Of a stretch of 46,259 nucleotides of DNA, positions 26,375 to 35,072 are shown piece after piece. Source of the stretch: JAAYEV01 sp964508195 (GTDB taxonomy: Bacteria > Bacillota > Clostridia > Ch29); contig CAZDSH010000008.1 in assembly GCA_964508195.1 (NCBI GenBank), forward strand, positions 1-46,259. Reading direction: 5' to 3'. A program made the translations under genes and the position numbers. Each line of letters starts with the position of its first letter. Within the stretch, counting starts at the first letter, position 1. Under the pieces are notes generated by a model. That model had not been told where the DNA came from. It was given only the letters and a program-made list of their open reading frames with translations, and did no database searches.

Positions 26375-26403
26375 TTGAAGGAATTGAAAATTTAATGTAA
26401 AAT
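26375..26403 (+). promoter_or_regulatory. Promoter of the DegV pair
   Basis: TTGAAG (26375-26380), a 17-base spacer and TAAAAT (26398-26403) lie about 40 bases before the first DegV start. Confidence 0.65.
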
Positions 26404-26442
26404 AGATAAAAGCATGGGTAGAAACGAGGGGGAGGTGCGTTA

Positions 26443-27288
26443 ATGCATAGGATTAAGATAGTGACGGACAGCACGTGCGATTTGCCCAAGGATATTTTAA
26501 ACACGTACGATATAACCGTTTTGCCCCTTACGGTACGATTTGGTAAAGAAAACTTCAGGGACGGGGTTGATATAACGACGGAGGAATTTTTCGAAAAATT
26601 GGGCAAGACAAAGGAAATGCCGTCTACATCCCAGGTATCCGTTGGCGAGTTTATAGAGGCCTTCGAGGAATTAAGTCAAGGGGGCGAGACAGTTTTAGGA
26701 CTGTTTTTATCCGCACGCCTAAGCGGTACCTACCAATCCGCCGTTATCGCAAAGAATGTATTAGGCCTTGATAATGTTTTTGTTATGGATACAAAATTGG
26801 CCACCCTTGCCCATGGGATGGTTGTGTTCGAGGCAGCTCGGATGGCAAAAGACGGTAAACCCTTGGAGGACATAATGGAAAGGGTTCAATATATGGCGAA
26901 TAACACCAAAAGCCTTATAGTACTCGGTTCATTGTCATATCTTGAAAAGGGGGGTAGGATAAGTACCGGGACCGCATTTATGGGGAATTTATTAAACATA
27001 ATGCCTGTGGTTACCTTTGTCGATGGCGAGGTAAAGTTCTTGGGCAAGGTTCGGGGACGAAAAAGACTAGTAAACTGGCTCACAAAATACATAGAGGATC
27101 TCGGGATTGATGTTTTATGTGGAAGGATCGGGATAAACTATATAGGTAAAAACGAGATTGTAAAGGAACTGAAAAGGGCCCTAGAGGATAGATTCGACGC
27201 CGGTGAATTCGTCGAAGGGGTCGTAGGCAGCGTTATAGGAACGTACTCAGGGCCCGGGATGGCCCTGGGTATATATTTTATTAAGTAA
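26443..27288 (+). CDS. DegV family fatty-acid-binding protein, copy 1
   Basis: A 281-residue DegV/FakB-like protein. Such proteins bind a fatty acid and present it to the FakA kinase. Hallmarks are IVTDSTCDLP at the N-terminus, a PSTSQVS loop (about 60), SARLSGTYQSA and the late LVVLGSLSYLEKGGRI-type stretch (here IVLGSLSYLEKGGRI). The gene directly precedes a paralogue (15 bases apart). No fakA lies in the window. Which fatty acid is bound cannot be told by eye. Confidence 0.92.
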   Translation: MHRIKIVTDSTCDLPKDILNTYDITVLPLTVRFGKENFRDGVDITTEEFFEKLGKTKEMPSTSQVSVGEFIEAFEELSQGGETVLGLFLSARLSGTYQSAVIAKNVLGLDNVFVMDTKLATLAHGMVVFEAARMAKDGKPLEDIMERVQYMANNTKSLIVLGSLSYLEKGGRISTGTAFMGNLLNIMPVVTFVDGEVKFLGKVRGRKRLVNWLTKYIEDLGIDVLCGRIGINYIGKNEIVKELKRALEDRFDAGEFVEGVVGSVIGTYSGPGMALGIYFIK

Positions 27289-27303
27289 AGGGGGAAAAGG
27301 ATC

Positions 27304-28146
27304 ATGTCCGTAAAGATTATAACCGACAGCACTGCGGACCTGCCTAAGGAACTTGCGGAAAAACATAATATAGGGGTCGCACCCCTTATGGTAAATTTTC
27401 AGGATGGTACCTTTAGGGATGGTATAGACCTTACACCCGGGGAGTTTTACTCGAAACTTAAGGAAAGCAAACAGATGCCCACAACGTCTCAGGTTAATCC
27501 GCCGGTATTCGTGGATATGTACAAAACAGAACTTGAAAAGGGTAATTCCGTAGTCTCAATACATCTGAGCTCAAAGGGCAGCGGTACATATCAATCGGCC
27601 ATAAATGCTAAAAATATTTTAGGCAGCGATGATATTGAAATAATAGATTCCCTGGGTTATTCGATGGGTATGGGCCTTATTGCGCTAGAGGGTGCAAACA
27701 TGGCCGAAGGTGGTGCCTCCCTCAAAGAAATAAGGGACAGGATGCTGGACATGCGGGATAGGATGCAGTACGTATTCGGTGTAGATACGCTGGAATATCT
27801 CAAAAAAGGTGGCAGGTTAAGCCCTGTTAAGGCTACTATAGCCACCGTTATGAATGTAAAGCCCATACTGTACGTTTCAGAGGGCGAAATAGAGGTCCTT
27901 GATAAGGTAAGGGGCCGGAAAAGAGTTCTTTCAAGACTAATGGATGCTGTGGAAAAGGATGGCAAAAACATCGAGGACCAGACCCTTGCTATAGTTCATT
28001 CTGAATGTCCCGAGGAGGCCCTTGTCATGAGGGAGATGCTCGAGGGTAAATACAAGCCGCGGGATATAATTATTTCCGAAATAGGCTGTGTCATAGGTAC
28101 CCACGTAGGGCCCGGCACCGTTTCTATATTTTTTATGGGGGGTTGA
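27304..28146 (+). CDS. DegV family fatty-acid-binding protein, copy 2
   Basis: A 280-residue paralogue of the preceding gene with the same blocks: IITDSTADLP, TTSQVNP, HLSSKGSGTYQSA, DTLEYLKKGGRL and VRGRKRVLSRL. Paired DegV proteins with different lipid preference are common in Firmicutes. That this pair differs in ligand is only inferred. A purine-rich AAGGGGGAAAAGG precedes the ATG. It is the last gene before the glycine riboswitch region. Confidence 0.92.
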   Translation: MSVKIITDSTADLPKELAEKHNIGVAPLMVNFQDGTFRDGIDLTPGEFYSKLKESKQMPTTSQVNPPVFVDMYKTELEKGNSVVSIHLSSKGSGTYQSAINAKNILGSDDIEIIDSLGYSMGMGLIALEGANMAEGGASLKEIRDRMLDMRDRMQYVFGVDTLEYLKKGGRLSPVKATIATVMNVKPILYVSEGEIEVLDKVRGRKRVLSRLMDAVEKDGKNIEDQTLAIVHSECPEEALVMREMLEGKYKPRDIIISEIGCVIGTHVGPGTVSIFFMGG

Positions 28147-28246
28147 TGTTATATAACAGAAAAAAATTATTATATATAAGAGGAATTATTGAATCCTTGT
28201 TGAATAAGTAATGATAACAGCAAAATATTACAGCAAATTGAATGAT

Positions 28247-28495
28247 GGATGCGGGAGAGATCCATGGGCATGGGATGATTTTTTGCCCTTTATATAAATG
28301 GACACCGAAGGGGAAAGCCATTGGAGCCAATATATGGTGAAACTCTCAGGTAAAAGGACTGCATCCTGACAATTTCCTGGAAAGCTACCTGACAGTATAT
28401 AAGGGACAACTCTTATTTAGCAGGGCGAAACTCTTAGGTAACAAAACAGGGGGATGTATTGGCTTAACCAGGTCTATGCTTATCCCTGTTTTTTA
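28247..28495 (+). promoter_or_regulatory. Glycine riboswitch with terminator, controlling the grd operon
   Basis: The first aptamer (28247-28366) is canonical: P1 arms GGATGC/GCATCC, GGAGAGA, CACCGAAGGGGAAA and TGAAACTCTCAGG followed by AAAAGGAC. A second aptamer-like part (about 28375-28452) keeps GCGAAACTCTTAGG and a possible P1 (CCTG/CAGG) but has no CCGAAGG core. Then AAAACAGGG (28443-28451) and CCCTGTTTT (28484-28492) form a terminator with a T-run. The left terminator arm overlaps the 3' side of the second P1, so glycine binding would be expected to prevent termination and switch the catabolic operon on (inference from overlap and operon function). Confidence 0.9.
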
Positions 28496-28548
28496 TTGAG
28501 TTAAGGTTAACTGTTTTTATACTACAGGTACAAAAGGAGTAAAAACAA

Positions 28549-28926
28549 ATGCTGAATAATACCCTTGTGATTTCAAACAATAAACTTGTAAAGGAAAACC
28601 TGTCCCGGGATGTAGAAGTCCTATACGTCGAGGGGACATTTTTGCAGACATTGGAAAAGACCAGGGATTTTATACATAAAGGCTGTATACTGCTAACCCA
28701 CCCGTTGTCGGGTAGCATTAAACCCAACGAAACGCCTTATAAAAGTATAGCCATTGAAAAGAGGCAAGGGCCCGTAGATTTGGATTCCCTTAGAGTAATA
28801 GAAAAAAGTATAATAAAAACTATCAGTTTATTAAAGGATAAAGATATCCCCCCCTGGCCAGAGGATTGCTTAGAGGATTTCAGGGAGATAGATCTTGACC
28901 TAATAAGAAATGCGTTAAAACTGTGA
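28549..28926 (+). CDS. grdX: GrdX family protein
   Basis: A 125-residue protein located between the glycine riboswitch and trxB, which is the usual place of grdX. Recognisable features are VISNNKLVKE near the start, the middle block LLTHPLSGSIKPNETPYKS and a C-terminal LDLIRNAL. It has no membrane segment and no clear catalytic motif. The role of GrdX in glycine reductase operons is not established. It is the first gene of the riboswitch transcript. Confidence 0.85.
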   Translation: MLNNTLVISNNKLVKENLSRDVEVLYVEGTFLQTLEKTRDFIHKGCILLTHPLSGSIKPNETPYKSIAIEKRQGPVDLDSLRVIEKSIIKTISLLKDKDIPPWPEDCLEDFREIDLDLIRNALKL

Positions 28927-29003
28927 AACTGCAGACTAGGATATTCCAGACCGCAGATTGCACAATATATACATTAACATAATCTTACAAGGAGGTACTT
29001 TAT

Positions 29004-29930
29004 ATGCAGGATTTATACGACATTATTATCATCGGTGGTGGCCCCGCGGGTCTTACCGCAGGACTGTACGGAGCGAGGAGCAAGGCTAAGACTTTAGTCC
29101 TCGAAAAGGGCGAATGGGGCGGCCAGGCGGCTAGCACTTCAGAATTGGAAAACTATCCCGGATCTATTGAACAACCAACCGGCCCGGGGATTACCGACAG
29201 GATGAGGGAACAGGCCAAGGCCTTTGGTGTACAGCTAAAGGATGAAACGGTTACCGGATTAGAATTAGGCGACAGGATCAAAGAAGTCCATACGGAAAAT
29301 ACTCGATACCGTACGAAAACGGTTATATTAGCCATGGGTGCAAAGCCAAGGCTCCTAGGTTGCCCCGGTGAGCTGGAGTTTCGTGGCAAAGGCGTATCCT
29401 ATTGTGCTACCTGTGATGCGGACTTTTTTACCGATTTAGAGATTGTTGTAGTAGGCGGCGGCGATTCGGCTATACAGGAAGCGATATACCTTACTAAGTT
29501 TGCCGAAAAAGTAACGGTTATACATCGTCGGGATGAGCTAAGGGCAGCGGGATTTATTCAGGATAAAGCCTTTGCAAACCCGAAGATAGATTTTATATGG
29601 GATAGCATCGTCACAGAGGTAAAGGGCGACGGCATCGTAGAGGGCGTAACGATTAAAAACGTTAAGACCGAGGAGATAAGCGACCTGGAAACCGATGGAG
29701 TGTTCATGTTCGTCGGCTATGACCCCGTTTCCGATCTCGTAAAGGGTACCGTGAAAATGGACGAAAGGGGCTATATCATCACCGATGATGATATGAGGAC
29801 GAATATAGAAGGCGTATTTGCAGCGGGGGATATACGGTCAAAGAGCTTAAGGCAAGTTGTTACTGCCGCTGCTGACGGCGCTATTGCTGCATTTGTAGCA
29901 GAGCTTTACATAACGGAAAAGTTTGATTGA
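29004..29930 (+). CDS. trxB: Thioredoxin reductase of the glycine reductase system
   Basis: A 308-residue FAD enzyme that passes electrons from NAD(P)H to thioredoxin for glycine reduction. The FAD-binding motif GGGPAGLTAG sits at 11-20, the redox pair is Cys134-Ala-Thr-Cys137 in SYCATCDAD, the pyridine-nucleotide motif is VVVGGGDSA and the final FAD motif is GVFAAGDIRSK. AAGGAGG precedes the ATG. It is followed by its thioredoxin 47 bases downstream. Confidence 0.95.
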   Translation: MQDLYDIIIIGGGPAGLTAGLYGARSKAKTLVLEKGEWGGQAASTSELENYPGSIEQPTGPGITDRMREQAKAFGVQLKDETVTGLELGDRIKEVHTENTRYRTKTVILAMGAKPRLLGCPGELEFRGKGVSYCATCDADFFTDLEIVVVGGGDSAIQEAIYLTKFAEKVTVIHRRDELRAAGFIQDKAFANPKIDFIWDSIVTEVKGDGIVEGVTIKNVKTEEISDLETDGVFMFVGYDPVSDLVKGTVKMDERGYIITDDDMRTNIEGVFAAGDIRSKSLRQVVTAAADGAIAAFVAELYITEKFD

Positions 29931-29977
29931 TAAATCAGCGGTTTTGAGGGATGTTTTAACGTTGAGGAGGTGATAAT

Positions 29978-30295
29978 GTGCTGGAAATAAATAAGGAAAA
30001 TTTCGAAGAGGAAGTTAAAAAATCAACAAAACCGGTACTCTTGGATTTTTGGGGACCGAAATGTGAGCCCTGTAAGGCACTTTTGCCGGAGTTGGAAAGG
30101 CTAGAAGCATTATACGGAGATAGCATTAAATTTTGCAAGATCAATACCGCGGAAAACAGGAGACTTGCCATATCCCAAAGGGTATTAGGGCTCCCAACCG
30201 TGGCCATGTATAAGAATGGTGAAAAGGTAGAAGAGCTAACACAGGACACGGCAACATCGGACAATGTAGAAGCGATGCTCAAGGGGTACATTTAG
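29978..30295 (+). CDS. trxA: Thioredoxin with variant active site, glycine reductase-associated
   Basis: A 105-residue thioredoxin fold reading LLDFWGPKCEPCKALLPEL, cis-proline loop GLPTVAMYKNGEKVEEL. The redox site is Cys29-Glu-Pro-Cys32 rather than Cys-Gly-Pro-Cys, and WC is replaced by a GPKC run. This variant is known from thioredoxins in glycine reductase operons. It hands electrons to the GrdA selenoprotein. The start is GTG after GAGGAGGTGATAAT. Confidence 0.94.
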   Translation: MLEINKENFEEEVKKSTKPVLLDFWGPKCEPCKALLPELERLEALYGDSIKFCKINTAENRRLAISQRVLGLPTVAMYKNGEKVEELTQDTATSDNVEAMLKGYI

Positions 30296-30331
30296 CCCTA
30301 ATAGGGCTTAAAATAAAGGGAGGTGAATATT

Positions 30332-31618
30332 TTGCGTCTGGAAGTTGGTTATATTGATGTAAGGGATGTGCAACTCGGCGATGAAACGAAGCTACAGGGT
30401 TCAGTATTATATGTAAACAAGGAGGATATGCTTCGGGAGATAGGCGATGATCCTAGGTTTAAAAGCATCGATATAGACATCGCAAGACCCGGTGAGGAAG
30501 TTAGAATAATCCCCGTAAAGGATGTCATAGAGCCAAGGGTTAAGGTGAAGGGTCCTGGCGGGATTTTCCCAGGCTTTGTAAACAAAGTGGATACGGTGGG
30601 CAGTGGCAGGACTCACGTACTAAGGGGGGCCAATGTGGTCACAACGGGCAAAATAGTAGGTTTCCAGGAGGGTATAATAGATATGTCCGGCCCCGGGGCC
30701 CAGTATACACCCTTCTCGAAGAGCTGCAATGTAGTAGTTATATGTGAGCCCGTAAAGGATTTAAAACAGCACCAGCATGAGGAAGGGGTGCGGCTTATAG
30801 GTTTAAGGGCGGCGGCATATCTTGCGGAGGTAACTAGGGCGGAGGAGCCCGATGAGCTCGAGATCTATGAGACAAAATGTATGCCGGATCAGGCCGACGA
30901 ATACGAGGGCCTGCCGAGGGTTGCCTACGTGTATATGCTCCAATCCCAGGGGCTTTTGCACGACACTTACGTGTACGGAGTTGATGTTAAACGGATTATA
31001 CCTACATTTATTTATCCGACGGAGATAATGGACGGCGCTATAGTAAGCGGTAATTGCGTATCCGCCTGCGATAAAAATACGACTTATCATCATATGAATA
31101 ATCCGATCATACGCGACTTGTATGAAAAGCACGGCAAGGAACTTAACTTTATCGGTGTGGTGATAACGAACGAAAATGTATACCTGGCGGATAAAGAAAG
31201 ATCATCTAGTATGGTTGCGAAGCTCGTAGAAAATATGGGCGCCGATGGCGTAATAATTTCTGAGGAGGGCTTTGGGAATCCCGATACGGATCTTATGATG
31301 AACTGTAAAAAGCTCGAAGATAAGGGGATCAAAACCGTAATAGTGACCGACGAGTTTGCCGGCAGGGACGGCGCTTCACAATCCTTAGCCGATGCGGACG
31401 TTAAAGCGGATGCCGTCGTAACGGCGGGTAATGCTAACGAAATTATAAAGCTGCCGCCTATGAAAAAGATAATAGGGCATATAGAGGCCGTGGATGTAAT
31501 AGCCGGCGGATTTAAGGGCAGCCTCAAGGAAGGTGGCAGTATAGAGGCGGAGCTCCAGGTTGTAACCGGTGCCACGAACGAGCTAGGTTATAATCGGCTA
31601 TCAGCAACGACTATATAA
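30332..31618 (+). CDS. grdE: Glycine reductase component B proprotein GrdE (alpha and beta subunits)
   Basis: A 428-residue proprotein that is cleaved into two subunits of substrate-binding protein B. I chose TTG 30332, giving MRLEVGYIDVRDVQLGD, because GGGAGGTG lies at the right distance; a GTG at 30323 sits inside the binding site. With this start the cysteine in GNCVSACDKNTTY is residue 242, which agrees with the cleavage cysteine (forming a carbonyl/pyruvoyl group that binds the glycine amino group) described for the family. The C-terminal half holds the second subunit. The neighbours grdA and grdB complete the reductase. Confidence 0.94.
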   Translation: MRLEVGYIDVRDVQLGDETKLQGSVLYVNKEDMLREIGDDPRFKSIDIDIARPGEEVRIIPVKDVIEPRVKVKGPGGIFPGFVNKVDTVGSGRTHVLRGANVVTTGKIVGFQEGIIDMSGPGAQYTPFSKSCNVVVICEPVKDLKQHQHEEGVRLIGLRAAAYLAEVTRAEEPDELEIYETKCMPDQADEYEGLPRVAYVYMLQSQGLLHDTYVYGVDVKRIIPTFIYPTEIMDGAIVSGNCVSACDKNTTYHHMNNPIIRDLYEKHGKELNFIGVVITNENVYLADKERSSSMVAKLVENMGADGVIISEEGFGNPDTDLMMNCKKLEDKGIKTVIVTDEFAGRDGASQSLADADVKADAVVTAGNANEIIKLPPMKKIIGHIEAVDVIAGGFKGSLKEGGSIEAELQVVTGATNELGYNRLSATTI

Positions 31619-31644
31619 CGACTATATAAGGAGGGATAATGATT

Positions 31645-32109
31645 ATGTTTAAAGACAAAAAGGTTATAATAATCGGCGATCGTGATGGTGTACCCGGTCC
31701 CGCTATTGAAGAATGTGTCAAAAACGCCGGGGCCGAAGTCATATTTTCTACTACGGAGTGTTTCGTTTGAACTGCGGCGGGGGCTATGGACCTAGAGAAC
31801 CAACAGCGGGTTAAGGATGCAGCGGAAAAGCACGGGGCTGAAAATGTGCTCGTGATAATAGGTGCTGCCGAAGCAGAGGCTGCGGGGTTAGCAGCGGAAA
31901 CGGTAACTGCCGGCGATCCGACCTATGCAGGTCCATTAGCGGGAGTCCAGTTAGGACTTAGCGTTTATCATATAGTAGAACCGGAGATAAAGGATGCAGT
32001 TGACGAGGATATATACGATGAGCAAGTAGGTATGATGGAAATGGTTTTAGATATCGAGGCCCTTATAGAAGAAATGAAATCTATGCGGGCCCAGTATAGC
32101 AAGTATTAA
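31645..32109 (+). CDS. grdA: Glycine reductase selenoprotein A (GrdA)
   Basis: This small selenoprotein carries the carboxymethyl-selenoether intermediate. The reading frame runs through an in-frame TGA at 31768-31770, in the context ECFV-Sec-TAAGAMDLENQ, and continues to the TAA at 32107-32109, giving 154 residues with selenocysteine at 42. N-terminal sequence KKVIIIGDRDGVPGPAI is diagnostic. I favour ATG 31645 (AAGGAGGG nine bases upstream); ATG 31639 is too close to the binding site. Ordinary gene finding would report only the part from 31786. Confidence 0.96.
31768..31770 (+). other. Selenocysteine codon (TGA) in grdA
   Basis: This TGA lies inside the conserved CFV-U-TAAGAMD block of GrdA, with uninterrupted family similarity on both sides. 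A GC-rich, foldable stretch follows at once (GCGGCGGGGGCTATGG), where a bacterial SECIS hairpin is expected. I could not fold it with certainty by eye. Confidence 0.93.
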
Positions 32110-32142
32110 AGCGTTAAAATCCCTGAGGAAGGGGGAGAGGAA

Positions 32143-33450
32143 ATGAGCAAATTAAGGGTAGTGCATTATATAAACCAATTTTTCGCCGGCCTCGGCGGGG
32201 AAGAAAAGACTAATATAAAGCCCGAGGTACGTGAAGGTAAAGTAGGCCCCGGGGCAGCCTTCGCCGCGGCCTTGGGCCAAGGGGCGGAAATAGTTGCAAC
32301 GGTCGTTTGCGGCGATTCCTTTTATAACGAGAATTTAGAAGAGGCAAGGGAAACAGTTCTTAATATGGTAAAGGAACAAGGGGCCGATTTGTTTATAGCG
32401 GGGCCCGCATTTAACGCCGGCAGATACGGTGTTGCCTGCGGCGATATATGTGAAACCGTGGCCCGGGAACTTAACATACCGGTTATAACCGGTATGTATA
32501 TAGAAAACCCCGGCGTGGATCTATACCGTAAATATATAGACATAGTACGTACCGGTAATTCCGCGGCGGACATGCGAAATGCAGTACGCGTTATGTCGGG
32601 GGCCCTATTAAAGCTTGCGAAGGGCGAAGAACTTAACCCCCAGGAAGACGGAACAATGGAAAAGGGCATAAGGAAAAATGTGTTCAAAGAAGTAAGGGGT
32701 TCCAAAAGGGCCGTTGAAATGTTGCTGGCAAAGCTACAGGGTAAGCCCTTCGAGACGGAATACCCCATGCCGGACTTTGATAGGGTAGATCCTAACCCGC
32801 CCGTTAAGGATATGAAAAGCGCAACAGTTGCCATTGTTACATCGGGGGGTATTGTGCCAAAGGGCAATCCGGACAATATAGAGGCCTCCAGTGCCTCTAA
32901 ATACGGTAAATACGATATAGAAGGTATAGAGGATCTGACCTCCGACGAATATGAAACAGCCCATGGTGGTTACGATCCGGTTTACGCGGGGGATGATCCC
33001 GACCGAGTCGTGCCCGTGGATGTTTTACGGGATCTAGAAAGGGAAGGTATCATAGGTAAGTTGCACAGGTATTTTTATTCAACGGTGGGTAACGGTACTT
33101 CCGTTGCAAATTCGGAGAAGTTTGCCACAGATATCGCGAAGGAACTGAAGGAGGACGAGGTAGATGCGGTAATACTCACCTCGACGTGAGGAACCTGTAC
33201 CCGTTGCGGTGCAACGATGGTTAAAGAAATAGAAAGGGCAGGTTTTCCCGTAGTCCATATATGTACCGTGGTTCCTATATCCCTGACCGTTGGGGCTAAT
33301 AGGATAGTTCCTGCTGTAGCGATTCCCCACCCCTTAGGCGATCCTAAGTTGGATAAGGATGAGGAAAGGGCTTTAAGAAAAAAGCTCGTGGAGAAGTCAT
33401 TAAAAACGTTGCAAACCGAGGTAGAAGGTCAGACAGTTTTTGAGGATTAA
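32143..33450 (+). CDS. grdB: Glycine reductase component B selenoprotein GrdB
   Basis: This is the selenocysteine-containing subunit of glycine-specific protein B. The frame reads through TGA at 33187-33189 (residue 349), in the context ILTST-Sec-GTCTRCGATM, forming a Sec-x-x-Cys redox motif, and ends at TAA 33450 (435 residues). The N-terminus RVVHYINQFFAGLGGEE is diagnostic of the glycine-type GrdB, and VTSGGIVPKGNPD marks the middle. GGGGGAGAGG precedes the ATG. The two frames reported on either side of the TGA are one gene. Confidence 0.96.
33187..33189 (+). other. Selenocysteine codon (TGA) in grdB
   Basis: This TGA lies inside the GrdB Sec-x-x-Cys site with family-typical sequence continuing for about 86 residues downstream. 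The following bases GGAACCTGTACCCGTTGCGG can form a small hairpin as expected for a bacterial SECIS (not verified). Confidence 0.93.
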
Positions 33451-33467
33451 GCGGAATATGTAAAGGA

Positions 33468-33504
33468 ATAAATGGGCGATGCATTAAAAGCATCGCCCAT
33501 TTAT
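33468..33504 (+). terminator. Perfect 15-bp hairpin between grdB and grdC
   Basis: The arms from 33468-33482 (core AAATGGGCGATGC) and 33490-33504 pair perfectly with a seven-base loop. Only a broken T-run (TTTATAAAAAT) follows. It could be a leaky terminator, an mRNA stabilising hairpin, or a barrier setting the ratio of grdCD to grdAB message. Confidence 0.7.
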
Positions 33505-33524
33505 AAAAATACGGAGGTGAATAT

Positions 33525-35060
33525 ATGTTTGCTGTTGTTAAGGGAGCCGGTTATGTACTGGCCCATGCACCGGATATCACTGTAAATAATGGTTCTACCC
33601 AGACTATGGAAAGGGCGTCAAATCCCGATTCTGAATACTTAAAAAAGATTAAAACTCACATACGGGGTTACGAAGAGGCCGTTGCGTACCCGCCGAATCA
33701 GGTTTATATAGGCAACAAAAGCCCCGACGAACTGTTAGAAATCGCTACGCCTTGGTATGAAAACGGTATTCCGGGGGCAAAAAGGTATGGTAGCATGGGT
33801 GAAATAATGCCCCAGGATGAGTTTTATGGGCTTATGAAGGCTTCGGATTCCTTCGATCTCGTTAAGTTGGAAAAGGAATTTACCGTCGCTGTGAACAATA
33901 AACTTTCAGCACATCCTTACCTAGGGGACAAAATAACCCAAAGCCTAGGTGAAGGCGTCGATATCAGTGAGATAGAGAATCTAATAGAAAACTTTGCCGC
34001 CGAGGGTATGTATATGGATGGCAAGCTAATAGGATGCGTAAAAAGGGCCCATGACAGAGATATAAACTTAAGTGCCCATGTTATGTTCGAAAACCTCGTC
34101 ACTAAAGCGTCGGGTGTACTAGCTATGATAAACTTATTTAGGCTTAACAATATAGACCCCGGAAGCGTTGATTATGTAATAGAATGTTCCGAAGAGGCCT
34201 GTGGGGATATTAATCAAAGGGGCGGCGGCAACTTTGCCAAGGCTGTTGCCGAGGTCAGTGGCTGCGTTAATGCCACCGGTGCAGATACAAGGAGCTTTTG
34301 TGCAGCACCGGCCCATGCCCTCGTTCAGGCCGCGGCCCTCGTTAAAGCCGGCGTATTTAGGAACGTAGTTATCGTAGCCGGCGGCGCAACGGCTAAGCTA
34401 GGCATGAACGGTAAGAGCCACGTGGCTAAGGGATTGCCGGTATTGGAGGATGTATTAGGCGGCTTTGCGGTATTAATCAGTCAAAACGACGGGGAAAACC
34501 CGATACTTCGTACCGATCTTGTGGGATATCATACCGTTGGGACGGGGTCATCGCCCCAGGCAGTTATAACATCCCTCGTAGTTGCGCCCCTAAAAAAGGG
34601 TGATCTTAAAATAACCGACGTAGATAAATATGCCGTAGAGATGCAAAATCCCGAGATAACGGTGCCCGCAGGGGCCGGGGATGTACCTGAAGCTAATTAC
34701 AAGATGATAGGCGCCCTAGCGGTCAAGGGTAAAGAACTAAAGCGCGAAGAATTAGCCGGATTTGCGATAAATCATGGTACGCCGGGCTTTGCCCCAACCC
34801 AGGGACATATTCCTTCGGGGGTACCGTTAGTAGGATATTTCAGGAATATGATGAAGAAGGGTTCTATACAAAGGGGCATGATAATAGGGAAGGGCAGTCT
34901 ATTCCTCGGACGGATGACGAACCTGTTCGACGGCGTGTCCGTTGTAATGGAAAGGAACCCCGGAAAGACACCCCGCGAAGGCGGGATAGATGAAGGAAAG
35001 ATTAAGGCTATGATTGCTGAAAGCCTGAAAGAATTCGCAGCTCAGTTGCTGTTGGAATAG
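33525..35060 (+). CDS. grdC: Glycine reductase component C, beta subunit
   Basis: A 511-residue subunit of protein C, which releases acetyl phosphate from the selenoprotein-bound product. The fold is thiolase/FabH-like. Visible blocks are VKGAGYVLAHAPDI at the start, CSEEACGDINQRGGGNFAK, TGADTRSFCAAPAHALVQA and the late INHGTPGFAPTQGHIPSGVP. ATG has ACGGAGGTG eight bases upstream. It is followed by grdD 12 bases downstream and is likely co-translated with it. Confidence 0.95.
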   Translation: MFAVVKGAGYVLAHAPDITVNNGSTQTMERASNPDSEYLKKIKTHIRGYEEAVAYPPNQVYIGNKSPDELLEIATPWYENGIPGAKRYGSMGEIMPQDEFYGLMKASDSFDLVKLEKEFTVAVNNKLSAHPYLGDKITQSLGEGVDISEIENLIENFAAEGMYMDGKLIGCVKRAHDRDINLSAHVMFENLVTKASGVLAMINLFRLNNIDPGSVDYVIECSEEACGDINQRGGGNFAKAVAEVSGCVNATGADTRSFCAAPAHALVQAAALVKAGVFRNVVIVAGGATAKLGMNGKSHVAKGLPVLEDVLGGFAVLISQNDGENPILRTDLVGYHTVGTGSSPQAVITSLVVAPLKKGDLKITDVDKYAVEMQNPEITVPAGAGDVPEANYKMIGALAVKGKELKREELAGFAINHGTPGFAPTQGHIPSGVPLVGYFRNMMKKGSIQRGMIIGKGSLFLGRMTNLFDGVSVVMERNPGKTPREGGIDEGKIKAMIAESLKEFAAQLLLE

Positions 35061-35072
35061 AGGTGAAAGTAT

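Noticed and set aside
31786..32109. Separate 107-residue gene
   Set aside because: It is the part of grdA after the selenocysteine TGA, not an independent gene.
31768..33189. TGA codons as nonsense mutations or frameshifts making pseudogenes
   Set aside because: Both fall exactly at the known Sec positions of GrdA and GrdB with intact flanking homology.
33217..33450. Separate 77-residue gene
   Set aside because: It is the C-terminus of grdB downstream of its selenocysteine TGA.
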